Shown piece by piece: positions 1-13,000 of a stretch of DNA of 64,000 nt. The stretch's first letter is position 1. Each line of letters starts with the position of its first letter. A program made the translations under genes and the position numbers. Where the stretch lies: the NCBI GenBank assembly GCA_016858145.1, contig JAEHOE010000154.1:62001-126000 (forward strand), written 5' to 3'. Under the pieces are notes generated by a model. The model did not search any database, was not told the DNA's origin, and saw only the letters and a list, made by a program, of their open reading frames with translations. The stretch comes from Edaphochlamys debaryana (taxonomy: Eukaryota; Chlorophyta; Chlorophyceae; Chlamydomonadales).

Positions 1-3000
1 GGGAGAACTTCGGGGGACAGGAGGAAGTCATATGAAGGCGGATCGGGGGAGCGGAAGTGGAACACGTCGGCTGGGGTGGCGGACTGGACATTTCCGCATC
101 GTCTCACACAGTAAGTAGAGCAAAAGCAAGGTCATGGCTGAAGCGGGCTGACCCTGAGCACCCTCACCCTGAGCGTGCCTCCCGGCCCGTCCTACCCTGC
201 AGCGCCCTAAACTCTGAGTCGCTTCGCAGCTGCTTCTTCTACGGTGTGAGTGTGCCCCCTTCCAGCCCCGGCCCCCGCCCCACCCTGCAGCGCGAAGCCG
301 TTCTCTGCGGGCGGCATGAGGCCCGAGGCGATGCGGACCTGGGGGGGGGGGGAGGGAGGGGAGGTGGTGAGGGGTGGAGAGGGGCTAGTTTGGGGGGCCT
401 CGAACAAGAGGAGAGAAGGGGCTGCGGCCGGTGCCCATGGCCGTCCTCCACGCGTTGCCGCTACCGCTGCCTCCACGCACCTTGGCCCGCCAGATATCGA
501 TGTACTCCCGATACACCGCCTCTGCCGGGCCCAGCCTGCGGCGATGGAGGAGAGGGGCACGGATGAGGGCAGAGGATCTGACACGCTGACAGACACCCCC
601 ACCAGCGCCTCCTGCTCCGCTGTCCTCGGCGAAGCGACGCAACGCCGCTCAGCAATAAAGAAATTCTGCCCCGCTTGCTTACAACCCCTGCCCCGCCTCA
701 CTTCTTGGCCTGCAGCTGCGCATCTGACGCCATGATCACTCCGGCCTGGACGGGGGCGAGGGGGGGAAGGGGGCGGCAAAGACGCCCAAGCAAGATGAGC
801 GGGGGAGGAGGCAAGTGGGAGAGAGGCACACTCCTGGCACCTGGTTGGCCAGGTGCGCCATGAGCAGCCTCCACCCGTCCCCCCTCCGCCCGCTCACCCC
901 ACCACACACACCAGCGCAATTTGACGCCGCATGGCTGTTGGGGTGAGCGGGCCCAGCGCCCCCTCCCCCTCCCCCACACGGCCAGCGTCTCCCCCGCGTC
1001 CCCCCAAGCTGATTACACACGGCCACTCACTTCCTCCGCCACAAGTATTGGCCCCAACTCCCCCTTATCCCCGTTCAGCCAGCCCCCATCCCCCCCCCCC
1101 CACCTGGTTGGCCAGGTTGGCCATGAAGAGGGTGTTGAGCGCGGAGGAGTCCGCTGCGCCCCCGTGCTTGGCGTGGTGCTTGGTGGTGTCGTGGTGGGCG
1201 CGCATGAAGCAGCGCGTGAGCTGGTCGAAGATGAAGCTGGGGGGGGGGCGGGAGAAGGAGGGAGAGGGCGGATGACGGGGGTGAGGGAGGGGCGGAGGGG
1301 GTAGGGGCTTGAGCGAGTGTGCGCGGGGCAGAGGACGGAGGGCTTGCGGAGGGCGCGCGGCTTGAAGCGAGTGGGCGGAATGGGGCGTGGGGCGTAGGGT
1401 GCTCGGCTTCCCCGCCCTGCCGGCCGCGGCGCAGCGCTCACCCCGTGACGCCGCCCTCCTCCTCGTCCTCCGCCTTCTTGTGCCGCCGCAGGTGGTGCCA
1501 CAGCGTCCGAGGGTTCCTGCGGGTGCGCCAGAAAGGGGGGGGGGTAGGCGGGAGAGGTCGTATCGGTCAGGCCGCCCACAGCACGGGGCCCATCGCACAG
1601 CACGCGCGGCACGCATGCCCCGCGCATGCCCAGCGACCACCCCCGCCCTGCACTGATCGCCCTCGCCGCGGCACCCCGGCACGCGCCCCGCCTCCCCCGC
1701 CGCCCCTACCCCCGTGCAGGCCCGGCCCCCGCTTCTCCTCCCCCCTACGGCTTCCACTCCCCTCCCCCATCGCCGCCCCCACCTGTAGCAGGTTGTGGAC
1801 ACGAGCGTGTATGCGGGCACCACCACCCATCCGATGTAGAGCATGAAGGCCAGGTTGGCGCCCAGCAGCGGGAACCAGATGTAGAGCAGCCGGTTCTCGA
1901 GCTGAGATTGAGAAGGGGCGGGGGGAGAGGGAGGCCGGGGAGAAGGGAATGGGAGGCGGATGAACAAGCGGCAATACGGTAACCGGTGCGTGCCAGCGCG
2001 ACAGCGCGTGGGCGATCAGTGGCGGTGCGGGCTGAGCCTCGCCGAGCCAGAGGCCATGCCTGCCTCCGTCCGTACGCCTCCGTTCTGTCCTGTCCTGTCC
2101 TGTCCTGTCCTGTCCACCCCGCTCCCGCCCCCCTCGCCTCACGTTCAGGAAGTTGTTCTTAAGGCCGTCGGCGATGCTGTGGGCACGGGTGGACGATCAT
2201 GGAAGCACGGGGGAGGACAGGCGGTCGAAACGGGGGAGGCGACCAACGCATCACGACCCCACCTTTCCCACTTCCCCTCCTTCCTCCTTCCACCTGCCCC
2301 CGCTCCCTGCCCACGCCCACGCGGCTCCGCCTACCCACGCCCCACTTCTAGCCCCACCCCACCACCCCTTAACCCCAGCGCTCACAGCACGTAGACGCAG
2401 AGCGTGAGGCTGAGGCTGTTCTCCAGGAAGTTGAGGTGGCTGAGCCAGATGAGCAGCTGCGGGCGCCGCATCCAGAACAGCGACCGCAGCTTCTTCTCCA
2501 CCTCCACCATGTCCGCCTCGGCGCCTGGGGGGAGCGGGGTGTGTGTGGCAGGCACGCGGTGAGGAGGTGTGCAGGAGGGTGGCAGTGGTGGGGGTATGGT
2601 TACGACGACGCAGCGGCCGCCTCCTAACACGCCACCTCCCCTCCTCTGAACACTCCCCCGTCAGCACAGCACAGCACAGCACAGCACAGCACAGCACGGC
2701 ACGCAGTTGCAAGAGCCCAGCCCATGCCAACGCCCGGCGGCCACACCGTGGTCCATCTCGCTCGCCATGGCATCCAGGTTGGCGGCGGCGGCCGCTGCGG
2801 GCGTGTTGGGGCTCTTCATGAGGTGCAGCAGCCCCGAGGAGTGGGCCGAGTGGGCCAGGGACAGGTCGGGGCCCAACCCGGGCCCGCCGGGCCCGGGCGG
2901 GGAGCCGGAGGGGGCGGCGGCGAAGGAAGGAGCGGGGGCGGGGGCGGCGGCGGCGGTAGGTGCGGCGCGGGCTGTGGAGGAGGGCGCCTTGGGCGGCAAG

Positions 3001-6000
3001 CCGAGGGGCCGGCCGGAGGCGCCGGAGGGCGGCAGCGCCGCAGCCCGCATCGAGCCCTGTGGCACCGGCGCAGGCGCAGGAGCGCCGCCGGCCTCAGCGC
3101 CCAGGACTGCAGCGGTGGTGGCGGTAGCCGCCGCCGCGGCCACCGCCCCCGCCGCCAGCGGCGCCGCCCTCGACCTCGCCGCCGCCGCCGCCGCCGTCGC
3201 CCCGTCCGCCCCGTCGACGGCGCCGTCGGGCGACGCCGGCAGCTCCAGCAACGCCGCGTTGGGTGAGCCCATCCGCAACGACCGACCTGACGCTGACGCC
3301 GCCACCGCCACCGCCGCGGGTTGTACGGGCGCCGGCGTCTCCGCCGCCGCCAGCCCCAGCAGAGATCTCGACCCGGGGGTGTACCTGGACGAAGCCGTCG
3401 CCGGCAGGGCCGGCGCGGAGGCGGCGACGGCGCCGGCGGCCGGCGGCCGCCAGCCCAGCGACGGCGTCTGCCGCAGCCCGCCGGCGGGCCCGACCGCGCC
3501 GCTGCCGCGCACCCCCGCCGTGTCCGCCGACGCACGGATGGACGTCACGAAGGACGCGCTGCTCGCCACGGAGCCCTCCTTGAACAGGGGGTTCGCGTAC
3601 CGGCTCGAATCGTCGCGAGGTCCGAACCCCGTCGCCAGACCCGGAGCGGAGCTCGCGAGGGTGCCCCCGCGTGCGGCGCCAGCGGCGCTGCCAGAGCGCT
3701 GCCGCGCGGCCGCGCCGGCGGCGTTAGTGGCGGCGGCGGCGTTGGTGGTGGCGGCGCCGGCGGGGGAGATGCTGGGCTGCAGGTAGGGCATCCCCAGGGG
3801 GTTGTCTTCTGCGCTGGAGGCGCGGGAGGAGGGGCCGGCCGAGGGGTCGTCGAAGAGGGGGTTGCGCTGCCCCATGAAGGGCTCTAGGTAGTCGCTGAGG
3901 CGGGGGTTGGAGTGGGGTGGGGTGGGGTGGGGTGGGGTGGGGTGGGGTTGAGTTGGGTGGAGGTACGTCCGTGTCCCCAAGCCCCTGTCCGTGTCCCCAA
4001 GCAAAACCGCCCATCCCCACACAACCGGACCCGACAGTATCGATCCCTCTGCCGCAGCACGAGCGCCCTGGTGCCCGTTCGGGTCCGCCCCCACCCGCCC
4101 ACCAGCCCGCCCACCGCCCACCGGTTGTTCGCGGCCAGGAGGGGGTCCTCCGCGGGGCCGTTGGACCAGCCGGGGCCGCTCTCCCGCCCCTCCGCCACGG
4201 GCCCGGGCCCTGCCCCGTCCACCGCTGCTGCCGCCGCCGAGGCCCCCGTCAACGGTGCTTCGAGGCCTGCCGCGGGCCCCACCGGGTGCTGCAGCTCCTG
4301 CCCCTCCGCCTCCACTCCCTGCGCCTGCGCCTGCTGATCCCCACACCCAGGGCCTTTCCGCCGCCGGCTCCGGCTGCGCCCGCGGCGCCGCCACAGCCCA
4401 TCCCGGCCCCCCTCTTCCCCATCCTGACCCCCACCCTGGCCCTGGCAGCCCTCCTCCCTCGCCTCAGCCACAGGCCCCGGCCGGCCCGGCCCGCCGCCGC
4501 GCCCGTTCATCGCTACGCCGTGTACCTCCAGCGCCCCAGCCGCCGCGGAGGAGCTGGACGGAGCGCCCGGGCCGGGCATGCCAGCTGGCCGCAGCATCGT
4601 CTGGGAACCTGGCGGAAGCTGGGCCGCGGCTTGGTTCGGGCCGCGGCCGTTGGGCATGGAGGCGGCTCGGTAGCCGCCGCCGCCGCCGCCGGCTGCGCTG
4701 CCGGAGCCGGCAGAGGGGCCCATGCCGCTGGGTATGAGGCCGCCCTTGCCAGCGGCGCTTGCCGACCCCACCGCTGGCCAGCGGCCGGTGGCCGTGAAGG
4801 AGGCGGCCGCGGCGGCCTGGGCGTGGGTGTGGGTGTGGGTGTGGGTGTGCCGCCAGGGAGGGAGGGGTCAGGGCCGGGTTGAGGTTTCCCAGATGACTGC
4901 AGTGACGAACGAGCGGCCGTGCCAGAGGCAAGCACCACAAGCCCAGCACAGACCCCTGCCCCTCTCCCCCCCGGTTTGATCTGCCGTATCCTACCATCAT
5001 GGCACGTGACAGGCTTCCGTCCTTGTCATGGCCCATGGGATCCCGCACGTGCACCCGCCCGTCCTTGACCTGCATGTGCGCGGCCAGGCCCGGGGCCCGG
5101 GCGGCCGCGCCCGGGCCCGGCGGGGCCCCGCCTGGGCTCGTCACGGACCCGTTGGGCCCGGCGGTCCCGGGCTGGTACTGGTGCACCAGGTGGGCCGGCA
5201 GGTGGTGGGAGGCGTAGGGCGCGAGGCTGGGGTCTGTGACGCTGTGGTGGCGGCCGTGGCGGTTGGCGGCGTCGTCGTCCTCCGTCTCTGGGTCCGACTC
5301 GCTGTAGTGAACTGCGATGAGGGAATGCAGAGGAAGCCAGGAGGCGAAGGGGCGCCAAGACACGGTTCGCACGAACACGGTCAGCGTGGCCCCGCCCAGC
5401 GTAGCACCCGCACCCATGCTCAGTGCTCACCCTCCTTCGCCCGCACAAACCAGGTCCCATCGTGACGACCCACCCGCCCCCCTTCCTGCTCGCTCCCCGC
5501 CCCGGGCCCCCCCGGCCCTCACTCTCTCCGCCCGTGGACGAGTAGGAGGTGATGCGCTGGTAGGCCGGCGCGGCCGTGTCGATGGCGTACTGGGGGGCGG
5601 CGTGGGTGCCGGCCACCCGCACGATGGCCAGCACCTTGTTGATCACGGACTGGGGGGGAGGAGATGAGGTGGATGGGTGATGGGAAGATGGGGTGGGGGG
5701 GGAGTGAGGGCAGAGAGTGGGCGATGGCGAGAACACGCCGCGAATACCGATTAGTGCCTTACCGTTGATCAAGCGGGCAGCTCCAAATGCTGTCCTCGTC
5801 CCCGACCCCAACACCAGAGCCAGGCCCCCAAACCATGCCCCCTGGGCGCCCCCTCCCTCCACTCACCACCATTTTGAAGACCACCACGGCCTGCGTGATC
5901 ATGCTCATGCCGCCGATCCACAGGATCTGGTATACGACAGTGGGGTAGAGCGTGAAGATGGCCACGATGAGGGCCTGAGGGGGAGGGCCGGTGGAAGGGG

Positions 6001-8751
6001 GGATGCGGAGCGGAGGTCAGGGTTCAGGAGGTGAAGCGAGGAGGCGTGGAGGCAGTAGGCAGACGGAAGCGCCCATCAACAATACAGGGTAATGAGGCCC
6101 CTCGAGGGATGTTCCGCTCCGGCAGGCTTTTCCTCCCTCCCTCTCCCCGCTCCCCCCTCCCCACGCGCCTGCAGCCAGCCGTGAGCCACCACTGTTGCAA
6201 TGTCAATCTGAGGCCGGGGCCGGGGAGGGTCAAGGGTGACGGGCTTCCGGGCTTCAGATGTTTGGCTTCTCCTTCCTCCCTTCTCTCCCCAGTCCCCTTC
6301 CCGGTCCATAACCCCTTCCTCCTTCCTGCCCCGCCCGCCGCGATCCCACTCAACCCCCTCTCCCTGACCCTCCCCGCCTCTGCTGCTCTTCCCCTACCTT
6401 CGCTCTCCAATGCTCAGAAAAATCATTCCTGCCCCTCCCCCCCACCTGCATGGCGTTCTCCAGCACGTTGACGTAGTGAAGGTTGTCCACGAAGGCGCCC
6501 ACGCGGTGCGCCCGCGCGCGCAGCTGGAACAGGCCCCGCAGCACCATGTAGCGGTCGCGGTCCACGCCGCCCTTTGGGGGGTGGGGTTGTGAGGGGGTTG
6601 GGGGGAGGGGGCGTGTGGAGGGGTGGAGGGGGGTGGAGGGGAGGAGGGGGGTGGAGGGGAGGAGGGAAGGGGCAGGGACTGGGGGTGCCTGTAGCGGTCG
6701 CGGTCCACGCCGCCCTTTGGGGGGAAGGGGAATTGAGGGTGTGTTTGTTTGCTGAGCGGGTAGTGAGGGGGTTGGGGGGACGAGGGGTTGGAGGGGGGGG
6801 GTTGGAGTGAGGGGTTTGAAGCTAAGCGGGAGAGGGTCATTCGGGTGACGGGGCGGTGGGGGGCGTAAGTGGGGGTAACGGGATAGACGTTCAAAGGGAG
6901 GAGAGGGGAGGAGTGTTTTTCCGAGGAGGGACTGGCCTAGCGCTCCCTGGCCAAACTCCCCTCCGCCCAGCCCTCCACCACCCCTAGACACACACCACTC
7001 ACTCGCCCCGCACTCCATGCCCATGCCCCTTCATCAGCCCCCCCTCCCAGTTCCACACGCAAACCCACCTAGCCCGGCACCAGCCCTCGCCCGTGGCCCT
7101 AGCCCCACCACCACCCCTGGACACACACGTGCGCACACCGCACGCACCAGCAGCATGTTCCAGCCGCCCACGAAGCAGCGGAAGCACCAGCCCCGGCCCG
7201 CGGTGGTGCAGTCGCAGCAGTGGGCGTCGTGGCGGACACTGGGGAGGGAGGGCGGGGCGCGGGGGGAGGCGGATGGAGGAGGGGTTGTTGGAGCGGCGCT
7301 GGGGAGTAAGGGCCAGGCGGACCGTAAGCTGAATGGGATGGGGGGCCGTCCCGTAGGGGCCGGACAGCAGCCACACCCGCACGGCTTGACGGGCCCCTAG
7401 GCACCCTGAATCGATCGCGACCATCCTCCCCTGCCCCGCCCCGCCGCTCCCGGCCTTGACCGCCGCCCACTGCCCCCTTGCGCAAAGTCCTCCCAAGTCT
7501 CTACCCGCAAGCCCCCCCCTCCCCAGCCCTCCCCCCCCCTGCTCGCTGCTCACGCGTCCGCCTCCATGACCTCCGCTGCGTCCATGGCCGCCATGCGGGC
7601 GCGCCGCTCCCACTTGCCCCACTGCTTGAACTGGTGTGGGTGGAAGTGGGGTGGGTGAAAGGGTTGGAGGGGTGGGTGAATGGGTCGGAGGGGTGGGTGA
7701 ATGCGTCGGAGGGGTGGTGAATGCGTCGGAGGGGTGGTGAATGTGTCGGAGGGGTGGTGAATGCGTCGGAGGGATGGGCCTTACCCCTGCCATCCAATCC
7801 TCGAAGACACTTCACCCAACCCACGCACCTCTCCACGCCCCGCTCCGCACCCAACCCCACGCCGCTTAGCTCCTCCCCACACCCCACCTCACCTCGCTCC
7901 CCACCTCCTTGCCTCCCACCCCACCCCTCCCTACACCCCATCCCGGTTCATTGTACGAACCCCACCCCTCCCTGCCTCCAACCCACATCCCACCCCTCCC
8001 TGCCTCCCACCCCACCCCTCCTTGCCTCCAACCCACATCCCACCCCTCCCCGCCTCCAACCCACGCCCCACCCGCTCCAGCGTGAGCATGAACGTGAAGA
8101 GGCTGTACACGATGTGCACTAGAGCCACGAAGAACAGGAGGTAGTGGGCAGCCGCGATGGACTCGGTGGGGAACAGGTGCCGCTGGCCGGCGGGGCAGGG
8201 GTTCGCCGAGCCGCCAGCCAGCAGGCGCCGGGAGACGCGCGACAGGAAATTGTCGTGCTCGGGCGCTGGGAGCTGCATGGTGAGGGGGAGCATGAGGAGG
8301 CGCCGCGCGGGCGGGGCGAGGGGTGCAGAGGAGGGCGAGGGCGGCTCCGGGTAGGCCGAGGAGGCCGAGCTGTCAACGCAGATGTTGGCGATGTAGGGCT
8401 GCGGGTCAGGGGAGGGGAGGTATGGGCAGGCAGGGGGGTGGGAAGCGGGCACAGGGGGGCTGGGGCGCGGGGGGTTCAGGACTGGAGTGAGAGGTGTGGG
8501 GATGTGGAGGGCATCCATGACCAAGGCGCACCCACCTGCACGAAGACCAGTATGAGCGAGATGACACCAACATCAAGAACCTCTTCCTTTAGACGGCGGA
8601 GCCAAATCGTGGCCACGGAATGCGCCTTGCTGTTTATGAACAGAATAGCGGCGATGAAGATTTGCCAGACTATGCTGATAACCATGAAGAGCAGGAAGAG
8701 CACTGCAAACTCCCATCCGTAGACCTCCTGGGCCTCTGAGCTTTCCGCCAT
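1..8751 (-). CDS. MLO-like seven-transmembrane protein (3' end outside window)
   Basis: MLO proteins are plasma-membrane proteins with seven transmembrane helices, best known from plant powdery-mildew susceptibility and recently linked to calcium transport. Twenty exons join in phase: 8751-8536, 8398-8072, 7630-7554, 7238-7148, 6571-6446, 6207-6169, 5974-5867, 5649-5523, 5311-4995, 4816-4122, 3894-2747, 2524-2386, 2176-2143, 1901-1783, 1516-1442, 1236-1104, 745-702, 535-481, 238-196 and probably 102-1. That gives about 1,340 residues. Family marks in order are TM1-TM2 ending LKEEVLDVGVISLILVFVQ, a loop with CPAGQ, TM3, the WGKWE signature, the cytoplasmic WCFRCFVGGW motif, a TM4-5 hairpin, FWMRRP before TM6, and TM7 ending VVVPAYTLVSTTCYR. 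Usual MLO length is 500-600. Here residues about 370-1090 are a Ser/Ala/Gly/Pro-rich insertion in the loop between TM5 and TM6. Intron 6 appears to start with GC. The family call is firm; the last exon is uncertain. Confidence 0.85.
2085..2115. repeat. TGTCC pentanucleotide microsatellite
   Basis: About six head-to-tail TGTCC units lie in an intron of the MLO-like gene, just 3' of its short 34-base exon 13. Confidence 0.8.
2662..2698. repeat. AGCAC pentanucleotide microsatellite
   Basis: About seven AGCAC units lie in the intron between exons 11 and 12 of the MLO-like gene. Confidence 0.85.
3911..3949. repeat. GGGGT pentanucleotide microsatellite
   Basis: About seven GGGGT units lie within 20 bases of the acceptor of the large exon 11 of the MLO-like gene. 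On the transcribed strand they form the pyrimidine-rich tract of that acceptor. Confidence 0.85.
6548..6722. repeat. Duplicated splice-acceptor segment in an MLO intron
   Basis: About 30 bases, covering the acceptor of MLO-like exon 5 and its first coding bases (GGVDRDRY), occur at 6548-6580. They recur almost unchanged at 6692-6722, inside the preceding intron. The proximal copy opens the frame that continues to exon 6, so the distal copy is a decoy or alternative acceptor. Confidence 0.8.
7657..7778. repeat. Minisatellite, about 20-base unit, six copies
   Basis: Six imperfect units of the form GAATGCGTCGGAGGGGTGGT follow one another in the 441-base intron 2 of the MLO-like gene. They end about 25 bases from the acceptor of exon 3. 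Confidence 0.9.
7905..8070. repeat. CACCCCTCC-rich tandem repeat
   Basis: Repeated blocks of CCTCCCTGCCTCC and CCAACCCACATCCC, about 22-26 bases each, fill the donor side of the same MLO intron up to the donor at 8071. Confidence 0.75.
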
Positions 8752-10005
8752 TGCTGCTCCGCTGTGGACAGCGCCACCGCGCAGACCGTCTCTTGCTTGG
8801 TTGCAGCAGCCTAAGGGTGATGCTCAGAACAAGCGACGGAAGCGTCGGGGCTGCGCCAGAGCCCAATGTGGTGCAATTCGTCCAGAAGCATGTTGCCGGC
8901 GAGTCTGTAGCCCTAGCACAGGTAAGCAGGTGTGTATCACTAAGCAATGTCAGACAATTGCCGAGCGGCAACGCACACGTGCAATGTCGTTGCCACCCGA
9001 ACCGACACCGGCGTGCACGTCACCACGAACCCGGCAGTGCTTACCCCTTGGTTTGACCCCAGCCCCGTGTCACTTCACCAGCACAGCGGGCAGAGGCATT
9101 GCCCTACCCCCTGTACTCTGCACGCTCCCATGCGTGGACCCTTAAACCCTCCCACCATCCCCCCTGCCTCGTCTACAAGCACAGCGGGACACAGAATGGA
9201 CATTCTACCGTAATCCCCACTGGCACTCGCGGAGACCGTGTTCCTACCGTCCGTAGTCACTCGCATTTGCAACTTGCTTGAAGCCGTATCCCACTCTGCA
9301 GATGTGCAGCCCTAGTCGGCGAGGGACTCGCAGTGGGCATTGGCCCGCCGCATCGGGCTGCCCCCATGGACTTCAAGACCCCATGCACGATCCACCCAGG
9401 CCTCCGAGGTTGCTGTGGCAACCCTCGCTCTGGGCCACTCTGTAGCACTCGGCAACACCGACCGCAGCTGGGCCCTAGTCTCCGCTCTCTCCCCTTCTCC
9501 AGCCGTCTCCAGCTTGCTCTTCAGCTGCCTCTCTGCTGCCTCTCCCGCTGCTTCTCTGAGGCAACTGCCGGTATGGTGCTGCTGTGATCTTCGATGGAAC
9601 GTGGCAGCGCAGGCACAGCGCGGGGAAAGGGCCCCGACACGCCGGAACGGCCGGAACCCCTGTCAGTCGTCCCAGCGGGCGACCTGTATGTGTCAGGCGG
9701 TTGGGTGAGTGCGCGACGCCGTCATGCCGTCCCTGGTCGCAGCAGCGCCGCATTGGAGTGCTCAGCGACAAATGCACAAGGTTGGCGACGGCGAGATCCT
9801 CGGCGCCGGTCCCCGCGACTAAGATTACGAAGCCAGTTTGAATCGCCCAAGGAGACCTCGCCACCTCAAAACGGCTTGTCCTGCAGTCCACACACGATTT
9901 GCAACTACTGCATTGGCGACAACTAGCATTGCCTTGGCCTGAGACTGGTGGCGCGAGACGGTGCCGGCGACGCGCACGAATTGGCAATAAACGCAGCGCC
10001 CGGCC
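8752..10005. promoter_or_regulatory. Divergent intergenic region between the MLO-like gene and the PP2C gene
   Basis: These 1.25 kb separate two genes transcribed away from each other, so both promoters and both 5' leaders must lie here. Only short frames without splice-compatible partners or recognisable protein are present. No TATA box or known operator was recognised. Confidence 0.6.
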
Positions 10006-13000
10006 ATGGGCTCCGTGCTGCTGGACCCTTGGAGCACTTCCGTGGCGACGGAGGCAGCTCGGAACGGCCTTATACATGGCATTTCTGCTGTGTGCGACCG
10101 CAGCGAGGAAAATGGTGAAAAGGCGCAGCCGCCCCCAGTCCCCATCGGAGGCGCAGAGGCTGCAGCTGCAGAAGATGCGCAGCAGCAGACGGTGAGGGGC
10201 GGGGGAGCGCGACCGGCATCGCCAGCAGCGCCATCCCGGGTGCCTGCCAAGACGAGGAGAAATTTTGGGTCGCGATGTACATGCTGTAATGCATCACCTG
10301 CGCGATCGCAATTGAGGCTGCGGCACGCGCCCTCGCGAGCAAAGATTAGTGTGCACGAAGAATTACTGTTTAGTGCGCGCGCCCCGGGCGCTGCTCTCCG
10401 GGCTGCTCCAAGGGGTCCGCTCGAGCCACGGGGGCAGTCCCGCGGCGCAGCATGAACCGCGCCACGAACCCTAGCGCGCCAAGCAAGCGGCCGCCTCCCG
10501 CACCTCCCCGGTCTCTCCGCAGGGCCCCCCAACCTCGCTATCCTCGAAGTTCAACCTTCCTCGCCCCAGCACGCTCCAGATTCTGAGGTCCGCCTACTAT
10601 GCCAGCGCTCGGCCACCGGAGAAGTACTTCTCCGAGGATGCCGACAAGGGCCGAGAGCGGCCAAGCTCAGACGCCGGACGTGAGGCCAAGCGTCTCCGGC
10701 TGAGGGCCCCTGGCGGCGGCCGACGCGATAGCGACAGCGGCCTTGAAGCCGGCTCAGGAGCTGGCGGAGGCGCCGGAGCTGCGGCCGCCGCCGACGGGGG
10801 CGGCGGCGGGGCCGGCGACGGCGGCGGCGCAGGCGCCGGCAATGGCATTGGCGGAGGGGCGGCAGGCCCGCCCGCGGCGGCAGTGGCGGAGGCCGGGGCC
10901 AACCCCGGCGCAGCGGCGGCGGGAAGCGCAGCCGCCGCTCCGGCGCCGGCGGCAGTGCCTGCCGCCGCGCGGACGCCCAAGAGCCGACCGATTGGCCCCG
11001 CCACGCTGCAGCGGCTGTGCGCTGCGCTCGGCGTGGTGAGCCTAGTTCCGAACACTGACGGGGGCCGACGGCAATGAAGGCTGGGGTACAGTCGGGCAGG
11101 CGCGGCTGCGACAAACGCCATGTCTGTCGGGATGCGGAGCCGGGGCGCAGCGCGCCGCAACACCGCTCTGCTGCAGCCCTGCGGTGCGTGTTCGACCCAC
11201 GTGCATGACCGCCGCCCCCCTTGGCCCCGATCCTGCCTCAGGTCATCCAGCAGGAACGCATCCCGGCGTACGGCTTGTCGTACGCTGTGGCCAGCAGCAG
11301 GGGCTGGCGGTCTGCCATGGTGGGTGGGCCTTGACTTGGGCGGAGGGGGGGGGGGCGGGTCAAGGCCGAGACTGCTTGGTACTTCAGGCCTGGCGGCTGA
11401 CGTCTGATGGCCATATCACAAGGAGTATTACAAGGAGCAACCCCACCAAATCCCCTCCCCATGCCCTTTAGCGCGGCCCCTTGCGGCTTTTCTCCGCCCT
11501 GCCACAGCTCATCCCGCCCCGCCCCATCCCCCAACCATCCCCCGTAAACAGGAGGACGCCTACGCCGCCGAGGTGCCCCTGGGCGGGCAGCAGGGCCTGC
11601 CCCTGGCCCTGTTCGCAATGTACGACGGCCACGGGGGCGCCGAGGTGGCGCGGTACTCGGCACTACACATGGTACGGCACCCGCGTGTGGCCGAGATCGC
11701 GCAAATCTGTCGTGGGGATAGACCTGGGTGCTGTTGGGTAACCCTTGCTGGCATTGTGTTTCAATGACTAGCTGGAGTTGCTGGGCTCGGCCGCTACCAT
11801 GAACGTGCCCTGCTCTGACAGACGCCGTTGTGCCCCCCACCGCCGGTCCGCAGGGACGCGCCATCCGCACCGCGCCCTCCTATCGGCCGCCGCCCAGCCA
11901 CGACGCCGAGGCCGACGGCCCCGCATCCTCCCCCGCCGACCCCGACCCCACGTCGGCCTCCGCTCCCACGACGCCCACTGCCGCCGCGGCCCCCTCGGCG
12001 TCCTCTCCACTTGCCTCGCCCACCGCCGCTCCCTCCGCTGCCCCTTTCACCTCCGCGGCCTCAGCCGCACCGTCCATCGCTGCAAGCGCGTCCGCTTCCG
12101 AGCCGCCCTCCTCCTCATCCGCCTCACCACCCGGCCCGCTGCCGCCCCACGCCGCCGCCCTGCGTGAGGCCTTCCTGGCTCTGGACCAGCAGCTGGGCGA
12201 CCCCTCGCATGCAGCCGAGCTCATCGCCCTCGCCAACCCCGGCGCCGTCAAGTGCTCGCTCGAGGAGTACGGCAGGTGAGGCGGTGTACGACAGTACGGC
12301 ATTGCCAGCACGGGCCGTTACATCACGCCAAGGCAGACCTAGATCTTGCGCGGACTGGGGCCCCAGGCGCCGAGGCTCAAGTAATTCTCGCACCGCGCTG
12401 CCTGGCAACTTTACCGTCCACAAACCCATGACCCGCACTCGCTATACCACACGCTCACGCTACGCTGCCTCCTTTACGGCTGTTCCTGCTGCTCTGCGAT
12501 GCAGGCGCTTCTCCGGTGGCCCCTACGTGGGTCCGGGCGCGGGCTCCACGGCCACGGTGGCGCTGGTGGGGCCGCAGGGGCTGACGGTGGCGTACGTGGG
12601 CGACAGCCGGTGAGGCGGGGCGGGGCGGGGCAGTGTGCTGTGTTGCGTTGTCAAGGGCTGCTCACGTGTTCACGGGCACAGTGCTCATGTGCTCACGGGC
12701 ACAGTGCTCACGTGCGTGGGGCGCAGCGATGTGCGGTGCGAGATGCCGGCTGGGGCCGTGCTTGTTGGGGCCTTGGGTATCGGTGTTCGCTCCAATGTGT
12801 AGGTACGGGGGCCTTGGTGTCGCCCCAGTATCATGGAGGGAGTAACCCCGGTTACCTGACTGCGTGTGCGGCCTGGCCCTTGCATTCCTCTCCCCGCAGT
12901 TGCATCCTGGGCAGCCGCCAGGGCGGTGCGGTGCCCCTCAGTGTGGACCACAAGGCCTCCGACCCGGTCGAGAAGGAGCGTGTGCTGCAGGCGAGGCGGC

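Noticed and set aside
698..700. TGA as the stop codon of the MLO-like gene
   Set aside because: The TGA lies inside a strong donor (AA/GTGAGG at 702/701). The exon joins in phase to LGPAEAVYREYIDIWRAK and further exons, so the gene continues past it. A TTACA at 680-684 that could look like its poly(A) signal was rejected for the same reason.
2707..3786. 359-codon Ala-rich open frame on + opposite the MLO-like insertion
   Set aside because: It mirrors GCC/GGC-rich coding sequence on the other strand, has no splice context or family match, and is expected by composition.
2662..8070. CRISPR-like array suggested by regular repeats
   Set aside because: The repeats are contiguous mini- and microsatellites in introns, without unique spacers, in a eukaryotic gene.
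9584..9926. Small + frames in the MLO/PP2C divergent region
   Set aside because: They are short, of random composition, without usable splice partners or family resemblance; treated as promoter and leader sequence.
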